From Pseudomonas protegens (lineage in GTDB: Bacteria; Pseudomonadota; Gammaproteobacteria; Pseudomonadales; Pseudomonadaceae), in contig NZ_CP031396.1 of assembly GCF_003363755.1 (NCBI RefSeq), positions 1,550,001 to 1,614,000 of the forward strand: a stretch of DNA of 64,000 nucleotides, given 5' to 3'. A program made the translations under genes and the position numbers. The notes under the pieces were generated by a model that worked only from the letters and a program-made list of their open reading frames with translations, searched no databases and had not been told where the DNA came from. Positions 47,129 through 57,746 of the stretch are shown one piece after another. The first letter of the stretch is position 1, and every line of letters begins with the position of its first letter.

Positions 47129-47249
47129 TTTAATTCCTGTTGATAAGGGCGAAGAATACGCCCATCTGCCACATCCCAGACAATGTGGGTTACGTTCATA
47201 TAAAAGAAAGATCGCAGGACTATGACTGGTCCCCCGCGATCCTCCTTGT

Positions 47250-47939
47250 TCACCCGGCGATATCGCGGATGGCGATCTCACTCAAGATGCGTTGCAACAC
47301 CTGATCGATGGACAACTCCGTGGAATCCAGCTGTATGGCGTCGGCCGCCGGCTTGAGCGGGGCTACCGCTCGCTGGGTGTCGCGCTCGTCGCGCGCACGT
47401 ATCTCATCTAGCAGACTCGACAGACTAACACCATCGACTTTTCCCTTCAACTGCAAGTAACGCCGACGGGCACGCTCCTCGGCACTGGCAGTCAGGAAAA
47501 TCTTCAATGGCGCATCAGGAAACACCACGGTGCCCATGTCGCGACCATCCGCAACCAGGCCCGGCGGCTCTTGGAATGCACGCTGACGCTGTAACAAGGC
47601 GTCACGCACAGCCGGCAGCGCTGCCACTTGAGACGCCCAGGCTCCAACCTGCTCATTGCGCAGGTCGTCGGTCACATCATCGCCCTCGAGGATGATCCGC
47701 TGTGGATGATTTTCAGTGGCGCCGAGAAACTGCACATCCAGATGAGCTGCCAACAACTTCAGCGACTCTTCGTTAGTCAGGTCAACGCCATGATTGCGTG
47801 CGGCGAAAGCCAGCAGCCGGTAAAGAGCCCCGGAATCCAGCAGGCACCAACCCAGATGCTTGGCCAGCTTGCCAGCAATGGTGCCTTTACCTGAACCACT
47901 TGGCCCATCAATGGTGATCACGGGCGCCTTGATATTCAC
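47250..47939 (-). CDS. cmk: Cytidylate kinase
   Basis: 229 residues from the GTG at 47939, whose GTGA overlaps the stop of the tyrA-aroA fusion by four bases (translational coupling). P-loop GPSGSGKGT, the CMP-binding [12 protein letters not shown] and the lid segment [11 protein letters not shown] are present. It phosphorylates CMP and dCMP for pyrimidine nucleotide recycling. Located upstream of rpsA in the conserved order. Confidence 0.97.
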   Translation of the reverse strand: MNIKAPVITIDGPSGSGKGTIAGKLAKHLGWCLLDSGALYRLLAFAARNHGVDLTNEESLKLLAAHLDVQFLGATENHPQRIILEGDDVTDDLRNEQVGAWASQVAALPAVRDALLQRQRAFQEPPGLVADGRDMGTVVFPDAPLKIFLTASAEERARRRYLQLKGKVDGVSLSSLLDEIRARDERDTQRAVAPLKPAADAIQLDSTELSIDQVLQRILSEIAIRDIAG

Positions 47940-50161
47940 GACTGAGCCTCTTGCGCGACACGAATCCCCACCTGCGCGCACAACGCAAGAAAGTTCGGGA
48001 ACGAGGTAGCAACGTTCGCACAGTCGTGGATACGAATCGGCGCATTGGCACGCAACGAAGCAACGCTGAATGCCATGGCGATACGGTGATCACCATGACC
48101 GTGCACTTCACCGCCCCCAATCTGGCCACCCTCAATAATGATGCCGTCAGGAGTTGGCTCACACTTGACTCCCAAGGTCAGCAAGCCATCAGCCATTACC
48201 TGGATACGATCGGACTCCTTGACCCGCAGCTCTTCCGCACCACGCAGCACAGTACGCCCTTCGGCGCAGGCGGCAGCTACGAATAGCACAGGGAATTCGT
48301 CGATCGCCAATGGCACCAACTCTTCAGGAATCTCGATCCCCTTGAGCTTGGCAGCACGCACATGCAAATCGGCAACCGGCTCACCGCCGACTTCGCGCTG
48401 GTTTTCCAGACGAATATCAGCGCCCATGAGGCGCAGGATATCTATCACGCCAGTACGGGTCGGGTTGATTCCCACATGCTCCAGCACCAACTCAGAGCCT
48501 TCGGCGATGGAAGCAGCTACCAGGAAGAACGCCGCAGAAGAAATGTCTGCCGGGACTTCGATATGAGTTGCCTTGAGCTTACCGCCCGACTCAACCGATG
48601 CAGTTGCACCGTCAACACTCACCGGGTAGCCAAAACCACGCAGCATACGCTCAGTATGGTCGCGGGTCGGTGCTGGCTCTGTGACTGTGGTCTTCCCCTC
48701 AGCATACAAGCCAGCCAGCAGCAGACAGGACTTAACCTGGGCACTGGCCATTGGCAAGGTGTAGGTCAGCCCTTTGAGCTTGTGACCACCACGAATCACC
48801 ATTGGCGGGCGACCCTCGGCCGCTGTCTCGATCACCGCACCCATTTCCCGCAGCGGGTTGGCCACGCGATTCATCGGACGCTTGGACAGCGAGGGGTCCC
48901 CCGTGAGGGTGCTGTCGAAGCTCTGCGCAGCCAGCAGACCGGAGAGCAGGCGCATCGAAGTGCCGGAGTTACCCAGATAGATCGGGCCCGGCGCTGGCTT
49001 CAAGCCATGCAGACCCACACCATGAATAGTCACACGCCCATGGTGCGGACCTTCAATGACCACCCCCATATCGCGGAAGGCCTGCAGCGTCGCCAGAGCA
49101 TCCTCACCCTCGAGAAACCCCTCGACTTCGGTGGTGCCCTCAGCCAGGGAGCCAAGCATGATCGAACGGTGGGAAATCGATTTGTCGCCCGGTACACGAA
49201 TCCGCCCAGACAGGCGGCCACCAGGATTTGCCAGGAAAATCAGATCGTTGGAGTTCATAGCGTCCACATAGGCCCGGCGGGCCAGGATTTTACCGAAATG
49301 CTCGCGGGCAACCCGGGCGCGAGTGAATACGCCCAACAACTGATGCCCGTCCCCTGCATTGACCGCGTCGCGCAAGGCGTCGAGATCGTTGCGAAATGTA
49401 TCGAGTGTGCGCAGAACTGCTTCGCGGTTGGCGAGGAAGATGTCGTGCCACATGACCGGGTCGCTGCCGGCGATTCTCGTGAAATCGCGGAACCCGCCCG
49501 CAGCGTAACGGAAGATATCGAGATTTTCACTGCGCTTAGCCAGGGAGTCGACCAGACCAAATGCCAGTAAGTGCGGCAGGTGACTGGTCGCTGCCAGAAC
49601 TTCGTCGTGGCGCTCGACCTGCATGTGCTCGACATCAGCCCCCAACTCACGCCAAAGCTTGTCGACCAGATCCAGCGCGGCAGGATCGGTTTGCTCCAGA
49701 GGCGTCAGGATCACCTTGTGACGACGGAACAACTGCGCATTGGAGGCTTCGACGCCGCTCTGCTCGGAGCCGGCAATAGGATGCCCCGGGACGAACCGAG
49801 CTGGCATACCCGCAAAGGCCGCCTGCGCCGCACGCACCACATTACCCTTGGCACTGCCAACATCGGTCAGCACCGCCGCCCCCAAATCCATGCCAGCCAA
49901 CATTGCCAGCAGTTTTTCCATGGCCAGGATCGGTACCGCGAGTTGAATCACATCGGCCCCCTGGCAAGCCAGAGCCAAGTCTTCCTCACAGCGATCCACT
50001 ACCCCCAGCTCAACCGCCAACTGGCGGGACTGCGGATCCAGATCGACACCGACCACTTCGCGACATACACCACTTTCGCGCAACCCCTTGGCAAAGGAGC
50101 CACCAATCAACCCCAGGCCGATCACTACCAGGCGACCGATCATAGGCACAGCAGATTGCAT
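47936..50161 (-). CDS. aroA: Prephenate dehydrogenase / EPSP synthase fusion (TyrA-AroA)
   Basis: 741 residues from the ATG at 50161; the ATG six codons later is an alternative, and ribosome-binding sites for both are weak, so coupling with hisC is likely. Residues 1-about 300 are a TyrA-type dehydrogenase with NAD motif [14 protein letters not shown] and HPIAGSE. Residues from about 305 are EPSP synthase ([40 protein letters not shown]). The fusion catalyses one branch step to tyrosine and the step before chorismate. Fused enzymes of this kind are a known Pseudomonas trait. Confidence 0.96.
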   Translation of the reverse strand: MQSAVPMIGRLVVIGLGLIGGSFAKGLRESGVCREVVGVDLDPQSRQLAVELGVVDRCEEDLALACQGADVIQLAVPILAMEKLLAMLAGMDLGAAVLTDVGSAKGNVVRAAQAAFAGMPARFVPGHPIAGSEQSGVEASNAQLFRRHKVILTPLEQTDPAALDLVDKLWRELGADVEHMQVERHDEVLAATSHLPHLLAFGLVDSLAKRSENLDIFRYAAGGFRDFTRIAGSDPVMWHDIFLANREAVLRTLDTFRNDLDALRDAVNAGDGHQLLGVFTRARVAREHFGKILARRAYVDAMNSNDLIFLANPGGRLSGRIRVPGDKSISHRSIMLGSLAEGTTEVEGFLEGEDALATLQAFRDMGVVIEGPHHGRVTIHGVGLHGLKPAPGPIYLGNSGTSMRLLSGLLAAQSFDSTLTGDPSLSKRPMNRVANPLREMGAVIETAAEGRPPMVIRGGHKLKGLTYTLPMASAQVKSCLLLAGLYAEGKTTVTEPAPTRDHTERMLRGFGYPVSVDGATASVESGGKLKATHIEVPADISSAAFFLVAASIAEGSELVLEHVGINPTRTGVIDILRLMGADIRLENQREVGGEPVADLHVRAAKLKGIEIPEELVPLAIDEFPVLFVAAACAEGRTVLRGAEELRVKESDRIQVMADGLLTLGVKCEPTPDGIIIEGGQIGGGEVHGHGDHRIAMAFSVASLRANAPIRIHDCANVATSFPNFLALCAQVGIRVAQEAQS

Positions 50162-50171
50162 TGGAATGACA

Positions 50172-51284
50172 TCAACCACGGGCCAGAACCTTGGCCAAAG
50201 CCTCAAGGAAGCGAGTATTTTCCGCAGGCAAGCCAATGGTGACGCGCAAATGGTTCGGCATGCCGTAGTTAGCCACCGGACGCACAATCACACCTTCACG
50301 CAACAACCCCTGGAACACTGGCGCAGCTTCACGCCCCAGATCCACGGCGATGAAATTGCCCTTGGAAGGGATCCAGCTCAACCCCAGATCGCGGAAACCC
50401 GCCTCCAGCTGCTGCATGCCCGACTCATTCAGTCGACGGCTCTCAGCCAGGTAATCCTCGTCCAGCAAGGCGGCACAGGACGCCGCCAAAGCCAGGCTGT
50501 TGACATTGAATGGCTGACGCACCCGATTCAGCACATCCGCCACCACCGGGGTCGAGAGACCATAACCAACCCGCAAGGCCGCCAGACCATAGGCCTTGGA
50601 AAAGGTCCGTGACACCAGCAGGTTCGGGTAGGCTGCCAGAAAGTCCAGACCGTCAGGCAGGTCACTGCCTTCGGCATACTCGATATAGGCCTCATCCAGC
50701 ACTACCAGCACATGGGCAGGCACGTCCTGAAGAAACTCATCCAGCGCCTCGGCACTGAACCATGTCCCTGTCGGGTTGTTCGGATTAGCGATGAACACCA
50801 CACGGGTCTGCTCATCAATCGCCTGGAGCATGGCCGGCAAATCGTGCCCCCAGTTGTTGGCGGGAATTACTTTTGCCTGGGCACCGACTGCCTGGGTCAC
50901 GATGGGGTAGACGGCAAACGCGTGTTCACTGAACACGGCATTCAGGCCTGGCGCCAGATAGGCGCGAGCCACCAACTCCAGAATGTCGTTGGAACCGTTA
51001 CCCAGGGTTACCTGCTGGATCTCCACACCACAGCGCTCGGCCAACAGGGACTTGAGAGCAAAGCCGTTGCCATCAGGGTAACGGGTCAGCTCCGCCAGCT
51101 CGTCACGAATCGCTGCTAGCGCCTTGGGGCTGGCGCCCAGCGGGTTTTCATTACTCGCCAGCTTGACGATAGTGGCCGGATCGATGTCCAGCTCACGAGC
51201 CAATTCGTCCACGGGCTTGCCCGGAACGTAAGGCGAAAGTTGTTGCACGCCTGGTTGTGCCAGTGCGAGGAAGTCGCCACTCAT
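50172..51284 (-). CDS. hisC: Histidinol-phosphate aminotransferase / aromatic aminotransferase
   Basis: 370 residues from the ATG at 51284 with GAGG eight bases upstream. Class I/II PLP aminotransferase with ASNENPLG, FIANPNNPTGT, LDEAYIEYA and the PLP lysine in SRTFSKAYGLAALRVGYG. In pseudomonads this second HisC, set between pheA and tyrA, is thought to act on prephenate or aromatic keto acids as well. It ends 10 bases before the tyrA start, with a TGATG-like overlap out of frame. Whether a first hisC exists elsewhere is unknown. Confidence 0.93.
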   Translation of the reverse strand: MSGDFLALAQPGVQQLSPYVPGKPVDELARELDIDPATIVKLASNENPLGASPKALAAIRDELAELTRYPDGNGFALKSLLAERCGVEIQQVTLGNGSNDILELVARAYLAPGLNAVFSEHAFAVYPIVTQAVGAQAKVIPANNWGHDLPAMLQAIDEQTRVVFIANPNNPTGTWFSAEALDEFLQDVPAHVLVVLDEAYIEYAEGSDLPDGLDFLAAYPNLLVSRTFSKAYGLAALRVGYGLSTPVVADVLNRVRQPFNVNSLALAASCAALLDEDYLAESRRLNESGMQQLEAGFRDLGLSWIPSKGNFIAVDLGREAAPVFQGLLREGVIVRPVANYGMPNHLRVTIGLPAENTRFLEALAKVLARG

Positions 51285-51294
51285 TGTTAAAGCC

Positions 51295-52389
51295 TCAGAG
51301 AACCGCTTTCGGGTAGGAACCCAGCACCTTGAGTGCCACTGCTTCCTGACTGATCTTCTCCAGCACATCCTTGATCAACGGATCACGGTGGTGGCCAACG
51401 AAGTCGATGAAGAACACATAGGTCCATTTGCCGCTGCGCGAGGGTCGGGTCTCGATGCGCGTCAGGTCGATGCCGTTGTCGTGGAACGGCACCAGCAGCT
51501 CGTGCAACGCACCGGGCTTGTTGCTCATGGAGACAATGATCGAGGTCTTGTCGTCGCCAGTCGGCGGCACTTCCTGATTACCGATCATCAAGAAGCGCGT
51601 GGAGTTGTCCGGACGATCCTCGATTTTCTCTGCCAGTCGCGTCAGGCCATACAGACCCGCTGCCATATCGCCGGCGATAGCCGCCGAATTCCATTCGCCC
51701 TTGACCCGTTTGGCCGCCTCAGCGTTGCTGGACACCGCCACGCGCTCGACATTCGGATAATGGGCGTCCAGCCACTTGCGGCACTGGGCCAGGGACTGGG
51801 CATGGGAATAGATACGGCTGATGCTGTCGGTCTTGGTGTTCTCGCCTACCAGCAGATGGTGGTGGATACGCAGCTCGACTTCGCCGCAGATCACCATATC
51901 GTGTTCGAGGAAGCTGTCGAGGGTATGGTTGACCGCGCCCTCGGTGGAGTTTTCCACCGGCACCACGCCGAAATTAACCGCACCGGCCGCCACTTCGCGG
52001 AACACTTCGTCGATCGCCGCCATCGGCTTGCTGATCACTGCATGACCGAAATGCTTCATGGCCGCAGCCTGGGTGAAAGTGCCTTCGGGACCGAGATAAG
52101 CCACCTTCAGCGGCTGCTCCAGCGCCAGGCACGAAGACATGATTTCGCGGAACAAACGCGCCATCTCTTCATTGCCCAGCGGCCCCTGGTTGCGCTCCAT
52201 CACCCGCTTGAGCACCTGAGCCTCGCGCTCGGGACGATAGAACACAGGCACTTCGCCTTCTGCCAGGGAAGCCATCTTCACCCGGGCAACTTCCTGGGCA
52301 CAGCGCGCACGCTCACTGATCAACTCCAGGACCTTCTCGTCCAGAGCATCAATGCGCAGGCGCAGGGCCTTGAGTTCTTGCTCAGACAT
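51295..52389 (-). CDS. pheA: Chorismate mutase / prephenate dehydratase (P-protein)
   Basis: 364 residues from the ATG at 52389, which overlaps the serC stop by one base. The chorismate mutase domain is at about residues 1-90 (LRLRIDALDEKVLELISERARCAQEVA). The prephenate dehydratase domain is at about 95-275 (AYLGPEGTFTQAA, NSTEGAVNHTLD, NSTRFLMIG), and a C-terminal ACT domain (PGALHELLVPF, IETRPSRSGKWTYVFFID) binds phenylalanine for feedback inhibition. It makes phenylpyruvate from chorismate. Confidence 0.97.
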   Translation of the reverse strand: MSEQELKALRLRIDALDEKVLELISERARCAQEVARVKMASLAEGEVPVFYRPEREAQVLKRVMERNQGPLGNEEMARLFREIMSSCLALEQPLKVAYLGPEGTFTQAAAMKHFGHAVISKPMAAIDEVFREVAAGAVNFGVVPVENSTEGAVNHTLDSFLEHDMVICGEVELRIHHHLLVGENTKTDSISRIYSHAQSLAQCRKWLDAHYPNVERVAVSSNAEAAKRVKGEWNSAAIAGDMAAGLYGLTRLAEKIEDRPDNSTRFLMIGNQEVPPTGDDKTSIIVSMSNKPGALHELLVPFHDNGIDLTRIETRPSRSGKWTYVFFIDFVGHHRDPLIKDVLEKISQEAVALKVLGSYPKAVL

Positions 52390-53474
52390 CAGCCGTGTTC
52401 CTTCTCGAACTCCGCCATGTAGGCTACCAGCGCATTGACTGCGTTGATGTCCACGGCGTTGTAGATGGAGGCGCGCATGCCGCCCACCGAGCGATGGCCC
52501 TTGAGGTTGAGCAGGCCACGAGCCTCGGCGCCAGCCAGGAACGGCTTGTCCAGGCGATCGTCGGCCAGGCGGAACGGCACGTTCATCCACGAGCGGTCGG
52601 ACTTGTTGATCGGGTTGCTGTACAGGCCGCTGGCATCGATGAAGCCATACAGGGTGCGCTGCTTGACTTCGTTGAGCTTGGCGATGGCTTCCACCCCGCC
52701 CTGCTCCTTCAGCCATTCGAACACCAGGCCGGACAAGTACCAGGCCAGGGTCGGCGGCGTGTTGTACATCGAGCCGTTATCCGCAGCGACCTTGTAGTCG
52801 AGCATGGTCGGGCACAGGGAACGGGCACGCCCCAGCAGGTCTTCGCGAATGATGTTCACCAGGATGCCGCTAGGACCGATGTTCTTCTGCGCGCCGGCGT
52901 AGATCATGCCGAAACGGGAGATATCCACAGGGCGCGAGAGGATGTCGGAAGACATGTCGGCCACCAGGGGAACATCGCCGGTTTCTGGAATCCAGCTGAA
53001 CTCCAGGCCACCAATGGTTTCGTTCGGCGCGTAATGCACATAGGCGGCGTCCTTCGACAGCTGCCATTCGTTCTGGCCGGGAATTGCAAAGTAGTCATAA
53101 GGCTTGGCAGTGGCCGCGACATTGACCTGACCGTAGCGGGAAGCCTCTTCGATGGCTTTCTGCGACCAGATACCGGTGTCGATGTAGTCAGCCTTGCCGC
53201 CTTCTGGCAGCAGGTTCAGTGGAATCTGGGCAAATTGCTGGCTGGCGCCGCCTTGCAGAAACAGCACTTTATAGTTCGAGGGGATATTCAGCAGATCACG
53301 CAGATCCTGCTCGGCCTTGGTGGCAATGGAGACGAATTCATCACTGCGATGACTCATCTCCATGACCGACAGGCCCTTGCCATGCCAATCCAGCAATTCG
53401 GCCTGGGCACGCAACAGGACAGCTTCAGGTAGCGCAGCGGGACCTGCGCAGAAGTTATAGGCTCGTTTGCTCAC
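52389..53474 (-). CDS. serC: Phosphoserine aminotransferase
   Basis: 361 residues from the GTG at 53474, chosen because GAGAG lies about 6 bases upstream and the product starts SKRAYNFCAGPAALP; a GTG two codons earlier has no room for a ribosome-binding site. PLP-binding segment with Lys in YAGAQKNIGPSG, DMSSDILSRP and the end SIYNAVDINAVNALVAYM. It forms 3-phosphoserine (and acts in pyridoxal synthesis). It follows gyrA by 64 bases and couples directly to pheA. Confidence 0.97.
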   Translation of the reverse strand: MSKRAYNFCAGPAALPEAVLLRAQAELLDWHGKGLSVMEMSHRSDEFVSIATKAEQDLRDLLNIPSNYKVLFLQGGASQQFAQIPLNLLPEGGKADYIDTGIWSQKAIEEASRYGQVNVAATAKPYDYFAIPGQNEWQLSKDAAYVHYAPNETIGGLEFSWIPETGDVPLVADMSSDILSRPVDISRFGMIYAGAQKNIGPSGILVNIIREDLLGRARSLCPTMLDYKVAADNGSMYNTPPTLAWYLSGLVFEWLKEQGGVEAIAKLNEVKQRTLYGFIDASGLYSNPINKSDRSWMNVPFRLADDRLDKPFLAGAEARGLLNLKGHRSVGGMRASIYNAVDINAVNALVAYMAEFEKEHG

Positions 53475-53538
53475 ATCCACTCTCGCTATGCATTCACGGT
53501 AGCGGACAGAGCAAACACTCTGCCCTGCTACGATTTAT

Positions 53539-56208
53539 TTAGTCTTTCGACTCTTCTTCGCCTGCGGCGTCTGCCTGTTGGCCATCGGTTGCATCATCCG
53601 GCTCGGCTACCGTATCCAGCACGGAACCCTCGAATTCAGCGCCCTCTTCACCTTCGTACTCTTCGCCTTCGATCTCCGATGGCTCCTGCACCCGCTCCAG
53701 GCCTACCAGGGTTTCATCGCTGGCCAGCTTGATCAGGGTCACGCCCTGAGTGTTACGACCCAGGCTCGACACTTCGTCGACACGGGTACGAACCAGGGTG
53801 CCCTGATCGGAAATCAGCATGATCTCCTCTCCGTCCAGCACCTGGACCGCGCCTACCAGGCGGCCGTTACGCTCGTTGCTGACCATGGCGATAACGCCCT
53901 GACCGCCACGCTTGTACTCTGGGAACTCGCTGATGGCCGTGCGCTTGCCGAAACCACGCTCGGAGGCGGTGAGAATCTGGCTGCCCTCTTCCGGAATCAG
54001 CATGGAGATCAGCTTCTGGCCTTCGGCCAAACGCATACCGCGTACACCACGAGCGGTACGGCCCATGGCACGCACGTCGGACTCCTTGAAGCGAGTCACC
54101 TTGCCACCATCGGAGAACAGCATGACTTCACGCTCGCCATCGGTAATCGCAGCGCTGATCAGCACGTCGCCTTCGTCCAGCTCCAGGGCGATCAAACCGA
54201 CGCTACGCTGACGGCTGAAGGATTCCAGCGGGGTCTTCTTCACGGTGCCGTTGGCGGTGGCCATGAAGATGTAGTGACCTTCGGTGTATTCCTCTACCGG
54301 CAGCATGGTGGTGATGTACTCGCCATCGTCCAGCGGCAGCAGGTTCACCAGCGGACGGCCACGAGCAGCGCGGGATGCTTCAGGAATTTCGTAAGTCTTG
54401 AGCCAGTACACCTTGCCCTTGCTGGAGAACAGCAGCAGCGTGGTGTGACTGTTGGCTACCAGCAGGTGAGCAATGTAGTCCTCATCCTTGACGCCAGTAG
54501 CGGATTTACCTTTACCGCCACGACGCTGAGCCTGGTACGCAGCCAGGGGCTGGGTCTTGGCATAGCCGCCGTGGGAAATGGTCACCACGCGCTCTTCTTC
54601 CGGAATCATGTCGCCCAGGGTCAGATCGAGACGTGCATCGAGGATCTCGGTGCGACGCACATCGCCGTATTCGGCACGGATCACTTCCAACTCTTCGCGG
54701 ATCACTTCCATCAGGCGCGTGGCGCTGTTGAGGATGCGGATCAGCTCGCCGATCTGGTTGAGGATCTCCTGATACTCGGCCAGCAGTTTTTCGTGCTCAA
54801 GACCGGTCAGGCGGTGCAGACGCAGCTCCAGGATGGCTTGCGCCTGCTCCGGGGACAGGAAGTACTTGCCATCGCGCAGACCGTATTGCGGATCGAGGTT
54901 TTCCGGACGGCAGGAGTCCGCGCCGGCACGCTCGACCATGGTCATCACCGCGCTGGATTCCCATGGCGTGCTGATCAGCGCTTCCTTGGCTTCCGACGGT
55001 GTTGGCGAGGCCTTGATCAGGGCAATGACCGGGTCGATGTTGGACAGGGCAACAGCCTGGCCTTCAAGGATGTGACCGCGCTCACGCGCCTTGCGCAGTT
55101 CGAACACGGTGCGGCGGGTCACCACTTCGCGACGGTGACGAACGAAGGCTTCCAGCAGGTCCTTGAGGTTGAGGATCCGCGGACGACCGTCGATCAGCGC
55201 CACGATGTTGATGCCGAACACGGCTTGCAACTGGGTCTGGGCGTAGAGGTTGTTGAGGATCACCTCGGGTACTTCGCCGCGACGCAGCTCGATCACCACG
55301 CGCATACCGTCCTTGTCGGACTCATCGCGCAGTTCGGTGATGCCTTCGAGTTTCTTCTCTTTCACCAGCTCGGCGATCTTCTCGATCAGGCGGGCCTTGT
55401 TCAGCTGGTAAGGCAGCTCGGTGATGACGATCTGCTGGCGGCCACCCACCTTGTCGATGTCTTCGATGATCGAGCGGGCACGCATGTAGATGCGGCCACG
55501 GCCGGTGCGATAGGCCTCGATGATGCCTTCGCGACCGTTGATGATCGCTGCGGTCGGAAAGTCCGGGCCGGGGATGTACTGCATCAGCTCGTCGACAGTC
55601 AGCTCGGGATTGTCGATCAGCGCCAGGCAACCGTCGATGACTTCACCGAGGTTGTGCGGCGGAATGTTGGTCGCCATGCCCACGGCAATACCGCTGGAAC
55701 CGTTGACCAGCAGGTTGGGGATCTTGGTCGGCATGACCGCCGGGATCATCTCGGTGCCGTCGTAGTTCGGCACCCAGTCCACGGTTTCCTTGTGCAGGTC
55801 GGCCAGCAGCTCGTGCGCCAGCTTGGTCATGCGCACTTCGGTGTATCGCATGGCCGCCGCGTTGTCGCCGTCGACCGAACCGAAGTTACCCTGGCCGTCT
55901 ACCAGCAGGTAGCGCAGGGAGAATGGCTGGGCCATACGAACGATGGTGTCGTACACCGCGGTATCACCGTGCGGGTGATACTTACCGATCACGTCACCGA
56001 CAACACGGGCAGATTTCTTGTACGGCTTGTTCCAGTCGTTACCGAGCTCGCTCATCGCGTACAGCACACGCCGGTGCACGGGCTTCAAGCCATCGCGCGC
56101 ATCAGGCAGTGCCCGCCCGACGATTACGCTCATCGCGTAGTCGAGGTAGGACTGTTTCAGCTCGTCTTCGATATTGACCGGGAGGATTTCTTTGGCCAGT
56201 TCGCCCAT
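53539..56208 (-). CDS. gyrA: DNA gyrase subunit A
   Basis: 889 residues from the ATG at 56208; the frame runs 28 codons further upstream without similarity. N-terminal breakage-reunion domain with catalytic Tyr122 ([11 protein letters not shown]) and the quinolone-resistance region [15 protein letters not shown], where Thr83 and Asp87 are the wild-type residues of pseudomonads. GyrA-box QRRGGKGKS and beta-propeller repeats form the C-terminal domain, which ends in a very acidic tail of about 40 residues. It introduces negative supercoils with GyrB. Confidence 0.98.
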   Translation of the reverse strand: MGELAKEILPVNIEDELKQSYLDYAMSVIVGRALPDARDGLKPVHRRVLYAMSELGNDWNKPYKKSARVVGDVIGKYHPHGDTAVYDTIVRMAQPFSLRYLLVDGQGNFGSVDGDNAAAMRYTEVRMTKLAHELLADLHKETVDWVPNYDGTEMIPAVMPTKIPNLLVNGSSGIAVGMATNIPPHNLGEVIDGCLALIDNPELTVDELMQYIPGPDFPTAAIINGREGIIEAYRTGRGRIYMRARSIIEDIDKVGGRQQIVITELPYQLNKARLIEKIAELVKEKKLEGITELRDESDKDGMRVVIELRRGEVPEVILNNLYAQTQLQAVFGINIVALIDGRPRILNLKDLLEAFVRHRREVVTRRTVFELRKARERGHILEGQAVALSNIDPVIALIKASPTPSEAKEALISTPWESSAVMTMVERAGADSCRPENLDPQYGLRDGKYFLSPEQAQAILELRLHRLTGLEHEKLLAEYQEILNQIGELIRILNSATRLMEVIREELEVIRAEYGDVRRTEILDARLDLTLGDMIPEEERVVTISHGGYAKTQPLAAYQAQRRGGKGKSATGVKDEDYIAHLLVANSHTTLLLFSSKGKVYWLKTYEIPEASRAARGRPLVNLLPLDDGEYITTMLPVEEYTEGHYIFMATANGTVKKTPLESFSRQRSVGLIALELDEGDVLISAAITDGEREVMLFSDGGKVTRFKESDVRAMGRTARGVRGMRLAEGQKLISMLIPEEGSQILTASERGFGKRTAISEFPEYKRGGQGVIAMVSNERNGRLVGAVQVLDGEEIMLISDQGTLVRTRVDEVSSLGRNTQGVTLIKLASDETLVGLERVQEPSEIEGEEYEGEEGAEFEGSVLDTVAEPDDATDGQQADAAGEEESKD

Positions 56209-56561
56209 GAGAAGCCTGATTCCTTTTTCTGGTGAAACTTCGTCACATCCATATGGGACGAACGAAGCTCGCCGCTGCAGGCCTAGTGCCATGCACCGAC
56301 TTACGACAAATCAACAAGTTATGCCATGGATTTGCGCAGTGAAGGCAGTCGCATCGGACCGCCTTGGAAACCGCCGGATGTTATCACAATCGCCGCCACG
56401 CACCTATCCCCCTGACGCGCATGGAGCATAGTTAGTTGACCGATGACAGCCTGATAAGAGACGAGAGAGGCTCAGAGGCCAAATTCGCACACATTTATGT
56501 GTTTTTTCCGACTCGGCGGCCCACCTCGGAAGTCATAGACAGCAACCTTCGAGGCCGAACA
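56209..56561. other. Intergenic region upstream of gyrA
   Basis: About 350 bases between the gyrA start and the mtnA stop. No further gene is supported. A small AT-rich hairpin, ACACA-TTTA-TGTGT followed by TTTTTT on the + strand (about 56488-56508), is present but no + strand gene leads into it. The gyrA promoter must lie here; I could not pin down its boxes. Confidence 0.6.
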
Positions 56562-57638
56562 TCAATGCAAGCGCTTACGGCACATCAATTGCGCCATCTT
56601 TGCTGCATCCGGACGTTCGACGACGCCCTTTTCGGTGACGATGGCGTCGATCAGGTCCGCGGGCGTCACATCGAACACCGGATTGAAGACCTCCACATCC
56701 GCCCCCACCCGCTTGCCAGCGAGCTCCAGCAACTCTGCGGCGTCGCGCTCCTCGATGGGAATGTCGTCCCCACTGGCCAGATTCATGTCGATGGTCGAAC
56801 TGGAGGCCACCACCATGAAGCGCACGCCGTGATGCATGGCATTGACCGCCAGCTGATAGGTGCCGATCTTGTTCGCCACATCGCCATTGGCGGCGATTCG
56901 GTCAGCACCGACAACGACCCAGGTCACACCTTTGGTCTTCATGATGTGGGCGGCGGCAGCGTCGGCGTTCAAGGTCACAGGAATGCCATCACTGGCCAAC
57001 TCCCAGGCTGTGAGGCGCGACCCTTGGAGCCAGGGCCGGGTTTCATCGACATGAACTCGCTCCACCATGCCTTCCAGCCAAGCCGCACGAATCACCCCCA
57101 GAGCCGTGCCGAAGCCACCGGTCGCAAGAGCGCCTGTATTGCAATGAGTCAACAAGGCCTGGGGATTGCCCTGATGCCGACGAATCAAATCCACGCCCAG
57201 CTGAGCCATGGTCAGGTTGGCCTCACGATCACTCTCATGGATCGACATGGCTTCGGCTTCCAGCGCCGCCAGCGGCTCAGCCTGATCCTTGACCCGATCC
57301 AGACGCTCGCGCATGCGATTCAAGGCCCAGAACAGATTGCCACCGGTCGGGCGAGACTCCGCCAACAGGGCAAAATCCGCCTCCAGAGCGACCAACCAAT
57401 CGCCGCCTACGGCAAAGCGCGCACGAGCCGCCAGGACCAGACCATAAGCTGCGCTGATGCCAATGGCTGGAGCGCCGCGCACCACCATTGAACGAATCGC
57501 CTCGGCGACCCTGGCCGCGCTGTCGCAGGCAACCCAGGTCTCCTCGAAGGGCAGGTTCCGCTGATCGAGCAGGTACAGAGTGTTATCCCGCCAATCAATG
57601 GCCTTGACCTTCTCCGCAGCCAACAGACGATCGCGCAT
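56562..57638 (-). CDS. mtnA: Methylthioribose-1-phosphate isomerase MtnA
   Basis: 358 residues with the eIF2B-related fold. The motifs are [14 protein letters not shown], the catalytic cysteine in [15 protein letters not shown] and the catalytic Asp in [20 protein letters not shown]. It isomerises methylthioribose 1-phosphate to methylthioribulose 1-phosphate in methionine salvage. It is divergent from the MTA deaminase gene, which acts in the same pathway two steps earlier. It lies upstream of gyrA on the same strand but separated by 350 bases. Confidence 0.97.
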   Translation of the reverse strand: MRDRLLAAEKVKAIDWRDNTLYLLDQRNLPFEETWVACDSAARVAEAIRSMVVRGAPAIGISAAYGLVLAARARFAVGGDWLVALEADFALLAESRPTGGNLFWALNRMRERLDRVKDQAEPLAALEAEAMSIHESDREANLTMAQLGVDLIRRHQGNPQALLTHCNTGALATGGFGTALGVIRAAWLEGMVERVHVDETRPWLQGSRLTAWELASDGIPVTLNADAAAAHIMKTKGVTWVVVGADRIAANGDVANKIGTYQLAVNAMHHGVRFMVVASSSTIDMNLASGDDIPIEERDAAELLELAGKRVGADVEVFNPVFDVTPADLIDAIVTEKGVVERPDAAKMAQLMCRKRLH

Positions 57639-57746
57639 CCCTCACCCCGTACTCATGAACAAAAGCTGCGGATTATAGCGATCCCCCCGCCAAGACGCTC
57701 GGGTATACTTCGCCATCCTTTATATGAAGCCCTGGACCGATATTCG

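Noticed and set aside
47129..47281. N-terminal extension of ribosomal protein S1
   Set aside because: The extension overlaps cmk and has no similarity; the ATG at 47128 has the ribosome-binding site and gives the usual S1 length.
53578..56235. 885-codon open frame on the + strand opposite gyrA
   Set aside because: It is the antisense of a highly biased GC-rich gene; no ribosome-binding site, no recognisable domain, and gyrA is certain.
56488..56508. ACACA-TTTA-TGTGT-T6 as a terminator
   Set aside because: The T-run is on the + strand, but no + strand gene leads into it, and mtnA runs the other way; probably a chance AT hairpin.
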